NCBI GenBank assembly: GCA_002470565.1
Contig: DKMQ01000066.1
Location: 5,855 to 69,854, forward strand
Origin: Oceanospirillaceae bacterium UBA7410
Lineage (GTDB): Bacteria > Pseudomonadota > Gammaproteobacteria > Pseudomonadales > Balneatricaceae
DNA: 64,000 bases
Reading direction: 5' to 3'
The notes under the pieces are model-generated. The model was not told the origin of the DNA. It did not search any database and worked only from the letters and a program-made list of their open reading frames with translations. Below are positions 28,446 through 36,346 of this stretch, in pieces. Each line of letters starts with the position of its first letter. The stretch's first letter is position 1. Made by a program: the position numbers and the translations under genes.

Positions 28446-29463
28446 GTTGAGCTTTTCAGCGACCTTGGTTGCTAGTTTAGTGGCGGGGGTAATGTCAAGT
28501 GCCACTTATGCACAAGATTACAACATTGGTGCGCCCGCATCAGCACAAGAAATTGCTGGCTGGGATATTGATATTCGTCCAGATGGCATGGGCCTTCCAG
28601 TGGGCAGTGGTAATGCGTTGGATGGTGAGGAAAGCTATGAAATGTTCTGTGCCTCATGCCATGGTGTGTTTGGCGAAGGTGAAGGCCGTTGGCCAGTACT
28701 AACAGGTGGTGAAGGCACTTTAGCGGATGATCGTCCAGTGAAGACTGTGGGAAGCTATTGGCCTTATGCGAGTACATTATTTGACTACATTCGCCGCGCT
28801 ATGCCGTTTACCGCACCGTTGAGCTTGGATGATCAACAAGTTTATGACATTACCGCTTACGTACTTTATATGAACGATATTATAGAGGATGACTTTGAGC
28901 TATCTCATGAAAATTTAGCACAAATAAAAATGCCCAACGAAGATGGTTTTTACATAGACGATCGTCCTGATGTAAGCAATCCTCGTTGTATGGTAGATTG
29001 TGCAGACCCAGAAAAAATGATGTTACAAAGCTCTTTAGCAGGTGTAACTCCTATTGGGCACTTTGTAGAAGGTGCTGATGCACCTGCTGCAAGCCATTCG
29101 GATCAACATGACTTAGAAGCTAGTAAAGAGGCCGAACGTAAGGCGTCTATTACCGGCGTAGAAATCGCAGTGCCTGTTGCTAAGGAAACTTCGGCAATGA
29201 GTGCGGCAGCGATTGCTGGCGAAGCAACCTATCAAGCAGCGTGTGGTGTTTGCCACACTAGCGGTTTGGCAGGTGCACCGAAAGTAAGCGATGCTAATGC
29301 CTGGTCTGAAAGGCTTAAGCAAGGAACTGATTTACTTATTACCCATGCACTAGAAGGGTATTCTGGGAGTGCTGGGTATATGCCAGCCAAAGGTGGTAGA
29401 GCAGATTTATCAGACGAAGCAGTGACCAACGCGGTCCTATTTATGGTGGAGTCTCAACAATAA
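28429..29463 (+). CDS. soxD: diheme cytochrome c SoxD
   Basis: The electron-accepting cytochrome subunit of Sox(CD)2. It has 344 residues: signal peptide about 1-29, first heme site CASCH at C74-H78, second heme site CGVCH at C272-H276. A long linker contains cysteines in NPRCMVDCADPE and an acidic/alanine stretch. Diheme SoxD is the form found in Paracoccus-type systems. The start overlaps soxC and the stop abuts the soxX region, so translation is probably coupled. Confidence 0.94.
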   Translation: MFKLLKLSFSATLVASLVAGVMSSATYAQDYNIGAPASAQEIAGWDIDIRPDGMGLPVGSGNALDGEESYEMFCASCHGVFGEGEGRWPVLTGGEGTLADDRPVKTVGSYWPYASTLFDYIRRAMPFTAPLSLDDQQVYDITAYVLYMNDIIEDDFELSHENLAQIKMPNEDGFYIDDRPDVSNPRCMVDCADPEKMMLQSSLAGVTPIGHFVEGADAPAASHSDQHDLEASKEAERKASITGVEIAVPVAKETSAMSAAAIAGEATYQAACGVCHTSGLAGAPKVSDANAWSERLKQGTDLLITHALEGYSGSAGYMPAKGGRADLSDEAVTNAVLFMVESQQ

Positions 29464-29501
29464 TGTTGATATTTCATGAAGAAAAAAATGAGGAAAAACC
29501 A

Positions 29502-29864
29502 ATGCGAAAAAACATAATAAAGCACGCATTACTAGGTTTGGTATTGATTGGAGCGTCTTCCATGACTTTGGCAGATTATTCTGCTGACCAAATAGCCAAG
29601 GGTAAAGCGCTTTATCTGAATAAGAAAGCAGGTAATTGTATTGCTTGTCATATGATCCCTGATGCAGATGCTAAGCTACCAGGCAATCAAGGCCCACCTC
29701 TATTGGCGATGAAGGCCCGTTTTCCAGATCCAAAGGTGCTTAGAATGCAAATCTGGGATCCAACAGTAAAGAACCCGACAACGATAATGCCTCCGTTTGG
29801 TAAGCATTGGATTTTGTCAGAAGATGACATTGATGCCATCGTGGCTTATTTGTATCAGTACTAA
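29502..29864 (+). CDS. soxX: monoheme cytochrome c SoxX
   Basis: The small subunit of SoxXA, which links thiosulfate to the SoxY cysteine oxidatively. The mature protein has about 97 residues after a signal peptide (1-23). The heme motif CIACH is at residues 46-50, and the sixth-ligand methionine lies in TTIMPPFGKHWILSEDD. I chose ATG 29502 because GAGGA sits 7 nt upstream and the signal peptide begins there. An ATG at 29463 overlapping the soxD stop would add a charged 13-residue extension. Confidence 0.94.
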   Translation: MRKNIIKHALLGLVLIGASSMTLADYSADQIAKGKALYLNKKAGNCIACHMIPDADAKLPGNQGPPLLAMKARFPDPKVLRMQIWDPTVKNPTTIMPPFGKHWILSEDDIDAIVAYLYQY

Positions 29865-29910
29865 ACTCTATTTCAGTGCCATTTAAAGAATATGGCAAAG
29901 GACTAAAACA

Positions 29911-30366
29911 ATGATGAATCGAAGAAGTGTTTTAAAAGCGGTCTTTACCGGTGGCTTAGTTGCCGGTATGGGTGTGCTAATGCCACGTGTGGCTTTGGCA
30001 GCATGGTCTAAAGCTGCGTTTCAAGCAGAGTCTCAAGAAGCTGCCATGGGTGCTTTGTACAGTGCTGAGCCTAGTGCTAGTGCACAAGTGACTATGAAAG
30101 CTCCAGACATTGCCGAAAACGGCGCTGTAGTGCCTGTCAGTGTAAAAAGCAGTTTGGCTGGAGTGACTAGCATCGCGATTTTTGTGGCGAATAACCCACA
30201 ACCATTAGCAGCGCAGTTCAATATTCCTGAAGGTACTATGGCAGATGTGTCTTGTCGTATCCGTATGGGAAAGACGTCTCAAGTTACTGCGGTAGTGACT
30301 ACGGCTAGCGGTGAGTTTAGTGCTTCTAAAGAAGTGAAAGTAACAATCGGCGGCTGCGGCGGCTAA
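29911..30366 (+). CDS. soxY: sulfur-carrier protein SoxY
   Basis: The carrier subunit of SoxYZ, on which the sulfur substrate is covalently bound during the Sox cycle. The 151-residue protein ends in the diagnostic GGCGG motif with the carrier cysteine at C149. The N-terminus (MNRRSVLKAVFTGGLVAGMGVLM) has a twin-arginine-type export signal. It is followed 21 nt later by soxZ, the usual pairing. Confidence 0.97.
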   Translation: MMNRRSVLKAVFTGGLVAGMGVLMPRVALAAWSKAAFQAESQEAAMGALYSAEPSASAQVTMKAPDIAENGAVVPVSVKSSLAGVTSIAIFVANNPQPLAAQFNIPEGTMADVSCRIRMGKTSQVTAVVTTASGEFSASKEVKVTIGGCGG

Positions 30367-30387
30367 GGCGAACTAGGAGAAATTATC

Positions 30388-30702
30388 ATGGCAAAAGGTA
30401 TTTTACGCGCCAAAGCAAAAGCCAAAGGCGACAATACAGTAGTAAAAATCATGGCTAAGCATGCTATGGAAACAGGCAATCGAAAAGATAAGAGTGGGAA
30501 CAAAATTCCTGCACAGTTTATTCAAACTCTAAGTGTTGCACATAACGGTAAGACTGTTATGGAAGCCAACATGGGAGCTGCTGTTTCTAAAAATCCATAT
30601 TTGGCATTCACCTTTGTAGGTGGCGCTAAAGGTGACGAATTGCAAATGACATGGACGGAAAATACGGGCGCTAGCGCTACGGAAACCGCCAAAATTAAGT
30701 AG
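30388..30702 (+). CDS. soxZ: SoxZ, partner of the SoxY sulfur carrier
   Basis: A 104-residue immunoglobulin-like subunit that forms the SoxYZ heterodimer. It has no signal peptide, as expected because it is co-exported with SoxY. The family pattern VVKIMAKHAMETGNRKD and PAQFIQTLSVAHNGKTVMEANMG is clear. The start has AGGAG 8 nt upstream. Confidence 0.95.
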   Translation: MAKGILRAKAKAKGDNTVVKIMAKHAMETGNRKDKSGNKIPAQFIQTLSVAHNGKTVMEANMGAAVSKNPYLAFTFVGGAKGDELQMTWTENTGASATETAKIK

Positions 30703-30736
30703 CCGGTAACGGCCACTCTATAGCAGAGGCATCAGA

Positions 30737-31597
30737 ATGAAAATAATAAAATCACTGTTAGCCGGCGCATCTTTAGCGCTTGTAGCCAGTATCACTCAAG
30801 CAGCAACTAGCGGTAACACTCTGGCATCAGTTGATCCAGAAGCAGACCGTTTAGCATTGCAAAGTTTCTTTCAGAAACGCTTTCCACAAGTGCCAGTAGA
30901 TGACTATGTCAATGGCATTTATGCCCTAGACGCCGGGTCTCGTGAGCAATGGGAAGAGATTGAAGAATTTCCTCCTTATGAGTTTGATGTTGAAGAAGGC
31001 GAAGTTTTGTTCAACACACCGTTTGCTAATGGCAAGTCTTATGCGGACTGTTTTGCCAACGAAGGCGTTGGCATTCGTCAAAACTTCCCTCGCTGGGATG
31101 AGTCTCAAGGTAAGGTAGTCACGTTAGAGTCAGCTATTAACCAGTGTCGTGAAGCCAATGGTGAGAAAAAGCTAGGCTGGAAGAAAGGCAAAATCGCCCA
31201 GATTTCTGCTTATATGGCCTACACCTCGCGTGACAATGTATTTGATGTGCAGATTCCAAATGACGGTGCTAAAGCCGCTTATTTAGATGGCAAGCAAAGC
31301 TTTTACACCCGTCGTGGTCAGCTAAATATGAGTTGTGCTAATTGTCACGTTGCAGGATCTAACGTGCTTATTCGCGCAGACTTACCAGGACCTGCATTAG
31401 GCCATGTCACACACTTCCCTGTGTTTCGTTCGAAGTGGGGTAACTTAGGTACATTGCATCGTCGTTATGCTGGATGTCAGTCTAACGTGCGTGGCGTATC
31501 GCAAAAAGCTCAAGGTGAAAAGTTAAGTAATTTAGAATTTTTCCAAACATACATGTCCAATGGCCTAGTAGTTAATGGCCCTGGCGCACGTAAATAA
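30737..31597 (+). CDS. soxA: cytochrome c SoxA (single-heme type)
   Basis: The catalytic subunit of SoxXA. It has 286 residues with a signal peptide (1-22). Only one heme motif is present (CANCH, C200-H204). In place of the N-terminal heme there are two cysteines, C105 and C137, suited to a disulfide as in monoheme SoxA. The active-site heme ligand cysteine is C247 in RRYAGCQSNVRG, the conserved persulfide cysteine. Its order soxXYZA-soxK agrees with the Sox systems that need a SoxXA-binding protein. Confidence 0.95.
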   Translation: MKIIKSLLAGASLALVASITQAATSGNTLASVDPEADRLALQSFFQKRFPQVPVDDYVNGIYALDAGSREQWEEIEEFPPYEFDVEEGEVLFNTPFANGKSYADCFANEGVGIRQNFPRWDESQGKVVTLESAINQCREANGEKKLGWKKGKIAQISAYMAYTSRDNVFDVQIPNDGAKAAYLDGKQSFYTRRGQLNMSCANCHVAGSNVLIRADLPGPALGHVTHFPVFRSKWGNLGTLHRRYAGCQSNVRGVSQKAQGEKLSNLEFFQTYMSNGLVVNGPGARK

Positions 31598-31615
31598 GCA
31601 GACGAGGAGAACAAC

Positions 31616-32038
31616 ATGAATAAGACGATTTCCCTTGTGGCAGCGTTAATGATGGTATCTGGCAGTGTTGCTGCCCAGACCTTTGATGAAGCCTTTAATG
31701 CGCAGCGTGGTATGAATGGTAAAGGCCATAGCTTTACCTTTGAAGGCAAAAGCTATACTACGGATCATCCCGAAGAAGTTGCAGCAGCAGCGCCAGCAAA
31801 TGCCGCTAATGCTAAGCAATTACTAGCTGATGCTAAAGCCCAATATGCTAAAGCATTAGAAGTTGACTTTGGTTGGACGTTAACCAAGGGCCTGCTTTCT
31901 TCAGCCAATAAGGCTTTGGACGCTGGTGAATTCCGTAAGTCTATGGAATTATCTGCACGCGCTCAATACCACTCACGTATGGGTGTGGCTCAGTATCACC
32001 AGTCTCAACAAGAATGGCTAATGGCTGTACCTAACTAA
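31616..32038 (+). CDS. soxK: SoxK-like SoxXA-binding protein
   Basis: A 140-residue protein with a signal peptide (1-20) and an alpha-helical mature part. The C-terminal block VDFGWTLTKGLLSSANKALDAGEFRKSMELSARAQYH resembles SoxXA-binding proteins (SoxK), which stabilise SoxXA and raise its activity. The position directly after soxA (18-nt gap) is the typical one. An alanine-rich linker (EEVAAAAPANAANAK) joins a short N-terminal part. The name rests on the C-terminal pattern and position. Confidence 0.7.
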   Translation: MNKTISLVAALMMVSGSVAAQTFDEAFNAQRGMNGKGHSFTFEGKSYTTDHPEEVAAAAPANAANAKQLLADAKAQYAKALEVDFGWTLTKGLLSSANKALDAGEFRKSMELSARAQYHSRMGVAQYHQSQQEWLMAVPN

Positions 32039-32058
32039 GGTACATAGTTCATAGCTAC

Positions 32059-32103
32059 AAAAGCCCACGCTCTGTTTTAACGGCAGTTTTGTGGGCTTAT
32101 TTA
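32059..32103 (+). terminator. terminator between soxK and soxB
   Basis: AAGCCCAC (32061-32068) pairs with GTGGGCTT (32091-32098), with a 22-nt loop followed by atttattt. It divides the cluster into soxCDXYZAK and soxB plus downstream genes, so soxB may have its own promoter or depend on read-through. Confidence 0.65.
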
Positions 32104-32137
32104 TTTAAGCTCAATTAGCTCATCATAGGAATAAATC

Positions 32138-33898
32138 ATGTCTACTAGCCGTCGCGACTTTGCTCGTTTAATGGGAATTGCCGCAGTTTCTGGTGTGTTG
32201 CCTAGCCAAGGTTATGCTGCACAAAAAAAGCCTGCTGATTTCTATGAAGTGCCTAATTTTGGTAATGCACGTTTACTGCACATGACCGATTGTCATGGAC
32301 AGCTTAATCCAGTTTATTTTCGTGAGCCTAGTATCAATTTGGGTATCGGCACAGCCTATGGCAAAGCCCCCCATGTGGTTGGCAATAAGTTTTTGGATCA
32401 TTTTGATATCGCTCCAGGATCAATGGAAGCTTATGCTTTTACCTATTTAAACTTTGAGCAAGCCGCACAAGAGTATGGAAAAGTAGGTGGTTTTGCCCAC
32501 CTTAAAACCTTAGTTGACCGCTTGCGTACAAGCTATGGCAGTGAAAACACACTGTTGCTAGATGGCGGCGACACTTGGCAGGGCTCGGGTATTAACTACA
32601 AATCTCGTGGCATGGATATGGTGCGGGCATGTAATTTGCTGGGTGTAGACATGATGACTGGCCACTGGGAATTCACCTATCATCAACAAGAAATTTTGCA
32701 CAACATTAGCCAATTTAATGGCGAGTTTTTGGCCCAAAACGTGCTAATTACAGAAGATGCACTGTTTGATGGTGCAGATGATTATATCTATGACGAAGAC
32801 TCTATGCGGGTGTTTAAACCCTATAGTATTCGTGAAATGGGCGGCTCTCGGGTAGCCATCATTGGTCAAGCTTTCCCACGAGTAAAAATTGCCAATCCAG
32901 CGCGTTTTGTGCCAGATTGGAGCTTTGATATTAACGGCGAAATGATGCAAGAGCTGGTGGATGACTTACGCCAAAATCAAGGTGTGGATGCTGTAGTTGT
33001 ACTTTCACACAACGGTATGGACGTAGACGTAGCCATGGCCCAAAGAGTCACAGGCATTGATGCTATTTTAGGTGGCCACACCCATGACGGCATTCCTGCG
33101 CCCACCCAAGTAAAAAATAATGGTCACACCACGTTAGTGTGTAACGTGGGTTCAAATGGTAAGTTTTTGGGTGTACTAGATTTAGATATTGGCAAAGGCA
33201 AAGTGAATGGCTTTAGCTATCGTTTGTTGCCAGTATTCTCCGAGCTATTACCAGCAGATGCGCAGATGACAGCGCTTATCGCAGCAGAGCGTGCACCTTA
33301 TGCAGGCTGGATGGACGAAGAACTGGCGGTGGCTGATGAAGTACTTTATCGCCGCGGCAATTTCAATGGTACCTTTGACCAAGTGATTTGTGATGCTTTA
33401 CGAAGCCATTATGATGCCCAAATTTCTTTGTCGCCTGGTTTCCGCTGGGGCACTAGCGTATTGCAGGGCCAGACCATCACTATGGAAAGGGTGCTAGACC
33501 AAACGGCTACCACCTACCCCGAAACCTATGCACGGGATATGACAGGTGCAGAAATTAAGCTTATTTTAGAAGACGTGGCAGACAACATCTTTAACCCAGA
33601 ACCATACCTACAGTCAGGCGGTGACATGGTAAGACTAGGTGGGCTGGATTATCGTTGTGATCCTTTGGCTCAAATGGGCTCGCGTATTGACGAAATGCGT
33701 TTGGACAACGGCACAGTGATTGAAGCCAGCAAAACGTATCGTGTTGCAGGCTGGGCTACAGTTGGCTCGCGTTCTGAAGGTGATGATATTTGGGATGTGG
33801 TTGCTCAGCATCTTCGAGATCAGCAAGAAGTTAAAATTGATAAGCTTAATACACCAGTGTTACTTAATGTGGCTGGTAACCCAGGCTATAAAGCCTAG
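32138..33898 (+). CDS. soxB: thiosulfohydrolase SoxB
   Basis: A dimanganese periplasmic enzyme that hydrolyses the terminal sulfonate from SoxY-bound thiosulfate, releasing sulfate. It has 586 residues, with a Tat signal STSRRDFARLMG. The metallophosphoesterase/5'-nucleotidase motifs are TDCHGQLNP (about residue 48), LDGGDTWQG (about 141), MTGHWEFTY (about 172), VLSHNGMDVD (about 289) and GGHTHDG (about 312). The C-terminal substrate domain follows. Start and length match the family. Confidence 0.97.
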   Translation: MSTSRRDFARLMGIAAVSGVLPSQGYAAQKKPADFYEVPNFGNARLLHMTDCHGQLNPVYFREPSINLGIGTAYGKAPHVVGNKFLDHFDIAPGSMEAYAFTYLNFEQAAQEYGKVGGFAHLKTLVDRLRTSYGSENTLLLDGGDTWQGSGINYKSRGMDMVRACNLLGVDMMTGHWEFTYHQQEILHNISQFNGEFLAQNVLITEDALFDGADDYIYDEDSMRVFKPYSIREMGGSRVAIIGQAFPRVKIANPARFVPDWSFDINGEMMQELVDDLRQNQGVDAVVVLSHNGMDVDVAMAQRVTGIDAILGGHTHDGIPAPTQVKNNGHTTLVCNVGSNGKFLGVLDLDIGKGKVNGFSYRLLPVFSELLPADAQMTALIAAERAPYAGWMDEELAVADEVLYRRGNFNGTFDQVICDALRSHYDAQISLSPGFRWGTSVLQGQTITMERVLDQTATTYPETYARDMTGAEIKLILEDVADNIFNPEPYLQSGGDMVRLGGLDYRCDPLAQMGSRIDEMRLDNGTVIEASKTYRVAGWATVGSRSEGDDIWDVVAQHLRDQQEVKIDKLNTPVLLNVAGNPGYKA

Positions 33899-33916
33899 AA
33901 AGGTAGAGAGACGGCG

Positions 33917-34831
33917 ATGAAAAAAATAATCCAACATGCGCTATTAGTGCCATTGATTTCTTTGGCTGTGGGCTTCACGAGTGTTTCGGTCCATGCACAA
34001 GAAATTACTATTGAAGCGAACGATCTGCAAATAAATGCTCAGCTTAATATCGCCTCACAAAGCATTACTGATGGCCCATTGGTGTTGTTGGTGCATGGCA
34101 CATTGGCCCATAATGACATGGAAATTATTGCCAATTTACAGACACTTTTGGAAGATGAATCTCTTAACAGCCTGGCGATTAATTTAAGCCTTGGCGTGGA
34201 TGATCGTCATGGCATGTATGATTGTGCTGTGCCTCATCAACACCATCATCAAGATGCCATGGCTGAAATTGCACTTTGGATTGAATGGCTAAAGGAACAA
34301 GGCGTCACCCAAGTGTTAATAGCAGGTCACTCAAGAGGAGGCTCTCAGGTGGCTGCTTATAACCAAAATCCAGACCCTGTTGTGCTAGGCCAAGTGCTAG
34401 TAGCCCCTGCTACTTGGAGTGCGCAAGCCATGGCAGAAAGCTATCACCGTCGCTACCAAAAACACTTATCCGACCTTATTAAAGTGGCACAACAACAGCC
34501 TGCAGACGGATGGATGCCACAGCCTACAGACTTTATCTACTGCAATCAGGCGCCTCAGGTAAAGGCAGCTAGCTTTTTGTCTTATTATAATCCACCACAA
34601 ACACTGAACACCCCAGATCTTTTAGTGGAAGGTGGTGTACATACTGTGATTTTGGCCGGCAGCGAAGACCAAGTGGTTAGAGACCTGCCAACGCAGCTAG
34701 AAGCGCGTGAGTTTTCCAATGTAGAATTTATCTTGGTAGATGGTGCGGATCATTATTTCCGCGATTTATATTCAGATGACATTCTGGACGCTATTCTAGA
34801 CAGCATAGACACATTAGTGGAAGGGGATTAA
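33917..34831 (+). CDS. exported alpha/beta hydrolase of the sox cluster
   Basis: A 304-residue protein with a signal peptide (1-27, cleavage after VHA). The alpha/beta-hydrolase fold shows HGTLAHNDM at the oxyanion loop, nucleophile AGHSRGGSQ near residue 137, and a C-terminal DGADHYF carrying the catalytic histidine. A histidine-rich loop, CAVPHQHHHQD, near residue 107 is an unusual feature and could bind metal. It lies 18 nt after soxB and 6 nt before the thioredoxin-like gene. Its job in sulfur oxidation is unknown; I am confident of the fold only. Confidence 0.82.
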   Translation: MKKIIQHALLVPLISLAVGFTSVSVHAQEITIEANDLQINAQLNIASQSITDGPLVLLVHGTLAHNDMEIIANLQTLLEDESLNSLAINLSLGVDDRHGMYDCAVPHQHHHQDAMAEIALWIEWLKEQGVTQVLIAGHSRGGSQVAAYNQNPDPVVLGQVLVAPATWSAQAMAESYHRRYQKHLSDLIKVAQQQPADGWMPQPTDFIYCNQAPQVKAASFLSYYNPPQTLNTPDLLVEGGVHTVILAGSEDQVVRDLPTQLEAREFSNVEFILVDGADHYFRDLYSDDILDAILDSIDTLVEGD

Positions 34832-34837
34832 CCCTCT

Positions 34838-35347
34838 ATGAACATCAAGTGGGTTATAAAGCGAGTAATCAAATCATGCAGTTGGTTGTTATTAACCCTC
34901 TGGTTGCCTGCAGGTATGGTGGTCACCGCAGGCACTGCAAGTGCTAACGAGCCGTTTGGTATGTTCAAAGACACAGCTTCATTAAAGCCAGATCGGGTTT
35001 TAGTACTACTGGCAGAGGTTGAAAACTGTAGTTTTTGTAAGCGAGTAAAAAATGACTTCCTATTACCACTGACCCTAGATCTAAAATGGGAACCCTTGTT
35101 TCAAGTGCGCCGCATAGATCTGAATTCACAGGCCATAGTGACCGATTTTACGGGCCAAAAAATATCCCAACAAGAACTTTCTCAGGCCTTTAAGGCTGAT
35201 TTTTCACCTACTGTAATGTTTATCCATCCACGCACTGGACAGCGTATCGGTGAAGATATTATCGGTTTGGTTACACCTGATTTTTATGGATTTTACTTAC
35301 AACAACAAATTACTCAATCCTATAATAAAATAACTGGGCAGCTATAG
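34838..35347 (+). CDS. exported thioredoxin-like protein (SoxW/SoxS type)
   Basis: A 169-residue protein with an N-terminal signal or membrane anchor (about residues 12-36) and a thioredoxin-like domain whose active site is ENCSFCKR (CxxC near residues 65-68). A cis-proline region (SPTVMFIHPRTGQRIGED) follows. In characterised Sox systems such periplasmic thioredoxins (SoxS, SoxW) reduce and reactivate the SoxYZ carrier cysteine. Position 3 nt before the rhodanese gene supports this. It cannot be assigned to SoxS or SoxW by sight. Confidence 0.78.
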   Translation: MNIKWVIKRVIKSCSWLLLTLWLPAGMVVTAGTASANEPFGMFKDTASLKPDRVLVLLAEVENCSFCKRVKNDFLLPLTLDLKWEPLFQVRRIDLNSQAIVTDFTGQKISQQELSQAFKADFSPTVMFIHPRTGQRIGEDIIGLVTPDFYGFYLQQQITQSYNKITGQL

Positions 35348-35362
35348 CCCTTGGAGAAAAAA

Positions 35363-36070
35363 ATGAATACATTGTCTAAGTTTTTAACAGCTGCAGCTGT
35401 CGCAGTATCAACTCTCTCGATGGCAACTGTTGCTCAGGCGGAAAACAAGCCAGTAGGCATTACTGGTAGCCTTAGCTCTGTGACTGTCATGCATGAAGGT
35501 GCGAGCGTGGAGCTGGCGCGTGAACAAAATAATGCCAGCACTATTACGCAAGACTTTGCGTTAACGTCGCGTCCTTGTCCTCCATTTTGTATCCAGCCTA
35601 TGGTGTTTGCGCCAGGAGTAGACACTTTAGGTGAGCTAGAAGTGATTGATCACCTGGTGCGTATGCAAGCCGGTGAAAACATACTAGTTATCGACTCACG
35701 CACACCCAACTGGGTGGCCAAAGGCACTATTCCAGGTGCTGTGAATATCTCTTGGGTAGGCCTAACACCTGCCAAAGGCGCCAGCACTGAAGGTATCATG
35801 GACATTATGCTTAACCAAATGGATGTAGCATTAATAGGCGATGTGGACGAATTTGAAGTAGATGAAGCCATTGTGAATGGCAATGTGGAAGATGTATTTG
35901 ATTATTCAAATGCAAAGACCTTAGTGCTATTTTGTAACGGCATGTGGTGCGGACAATCTCCAGCGTCTATGAAAACTTTGCTATCGTTTGGCTACCCTGC
36001 CAACAAAATTAAGTGGTTCCGCGGTGGTATGCAAACATGGGAAGTATTGGGTTTAACGACTGTAAAGTAG
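35363..36070 (+). CDS. exported rhodanese-like sulfurtransferase of the sox cluster
   Basis: A 235-residue periplasmic protein with a signal peptide (1-26). The single rhodanese domain has ILVIDSRTPNWVAKGTIPGAVNISW, and the catalytic loop is LFCNGMWCGQSPAS with the persulfide cysteine in CNGMWC. A second cysteine pair lies in the RPCPPFCIQPM motif ahead of the domain, which may take part in disulfide or sulfur relay. Start ATG 35363 has TTGGAG at 35351. It would transfer sulfane sulfur to or from an acceptor in the Sox cycle; the acceptor is unknown. It is the last gene before the terminator. Confidence 0.85.
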   Translation: MNTLSKFLTAAAVAVSTLSMATVAQAENKPVGITGSLSSVTVMHEGASVELAREQNNASTITQDFALTSRPCPPFCIQPMVFAPGVDTLGELEVIDHLVRMQAGENILVIDSRTPNWVAKGTIPGAVNISWVGLTPAKGASTEGIMDIMLNQMDVALIGDVDEFEVDEAIVNGNVEDVFDYSNAKTLVLFCNGMWCGQSPASMKTLLSFGYPANKIKWFRGGMQTWEVLGLTTVK

Positions 36071-36115
36071 TTTTAATCTAGTTTAACTGCCCAGAGCTTT
36101 GGTTCTAAGGCATCT

Positions 36116-36156
36116 AAAAACGTTATGTGGCTTAAATGCTGCATAGCGTTTTTTTT
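36116..36156 (+). terminator. strong intrinsic terminator ending the sox cluster
   Basis: AACGTTATG (36119-36127) pairs along its full length with CATAGCGTT (36142-36150; one G-T pair), flanked by an A-run before and followed by eight T in all. The run of A before the stem makes it workable in both directions. Confidence 0.85.
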
Positions 36157-36346
36157 GATCTTTGTTAATGGATTGCTCTATATTACTGGGCTGTATACCC
36201 ACTAAGTTTTTTTGCTAATGTCAAAAATATTGTTGGCTCCAAACCATTTTAATTGTCAACTGCGCTATCTTTATGGCACATAGTGTCAACCTAAAGCCTC
36301 GCTTATGCTAATCTATCCATAATTATTTATCACGCAGGCGCTATCC

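Noticed and set aside
29463-29501. Upstream ATG for soxX overlapping the soxD stop
   Set aside because: It adds a charged extension before the signal peptide; GAGGA is correctly spaced for the ATG at 29502.
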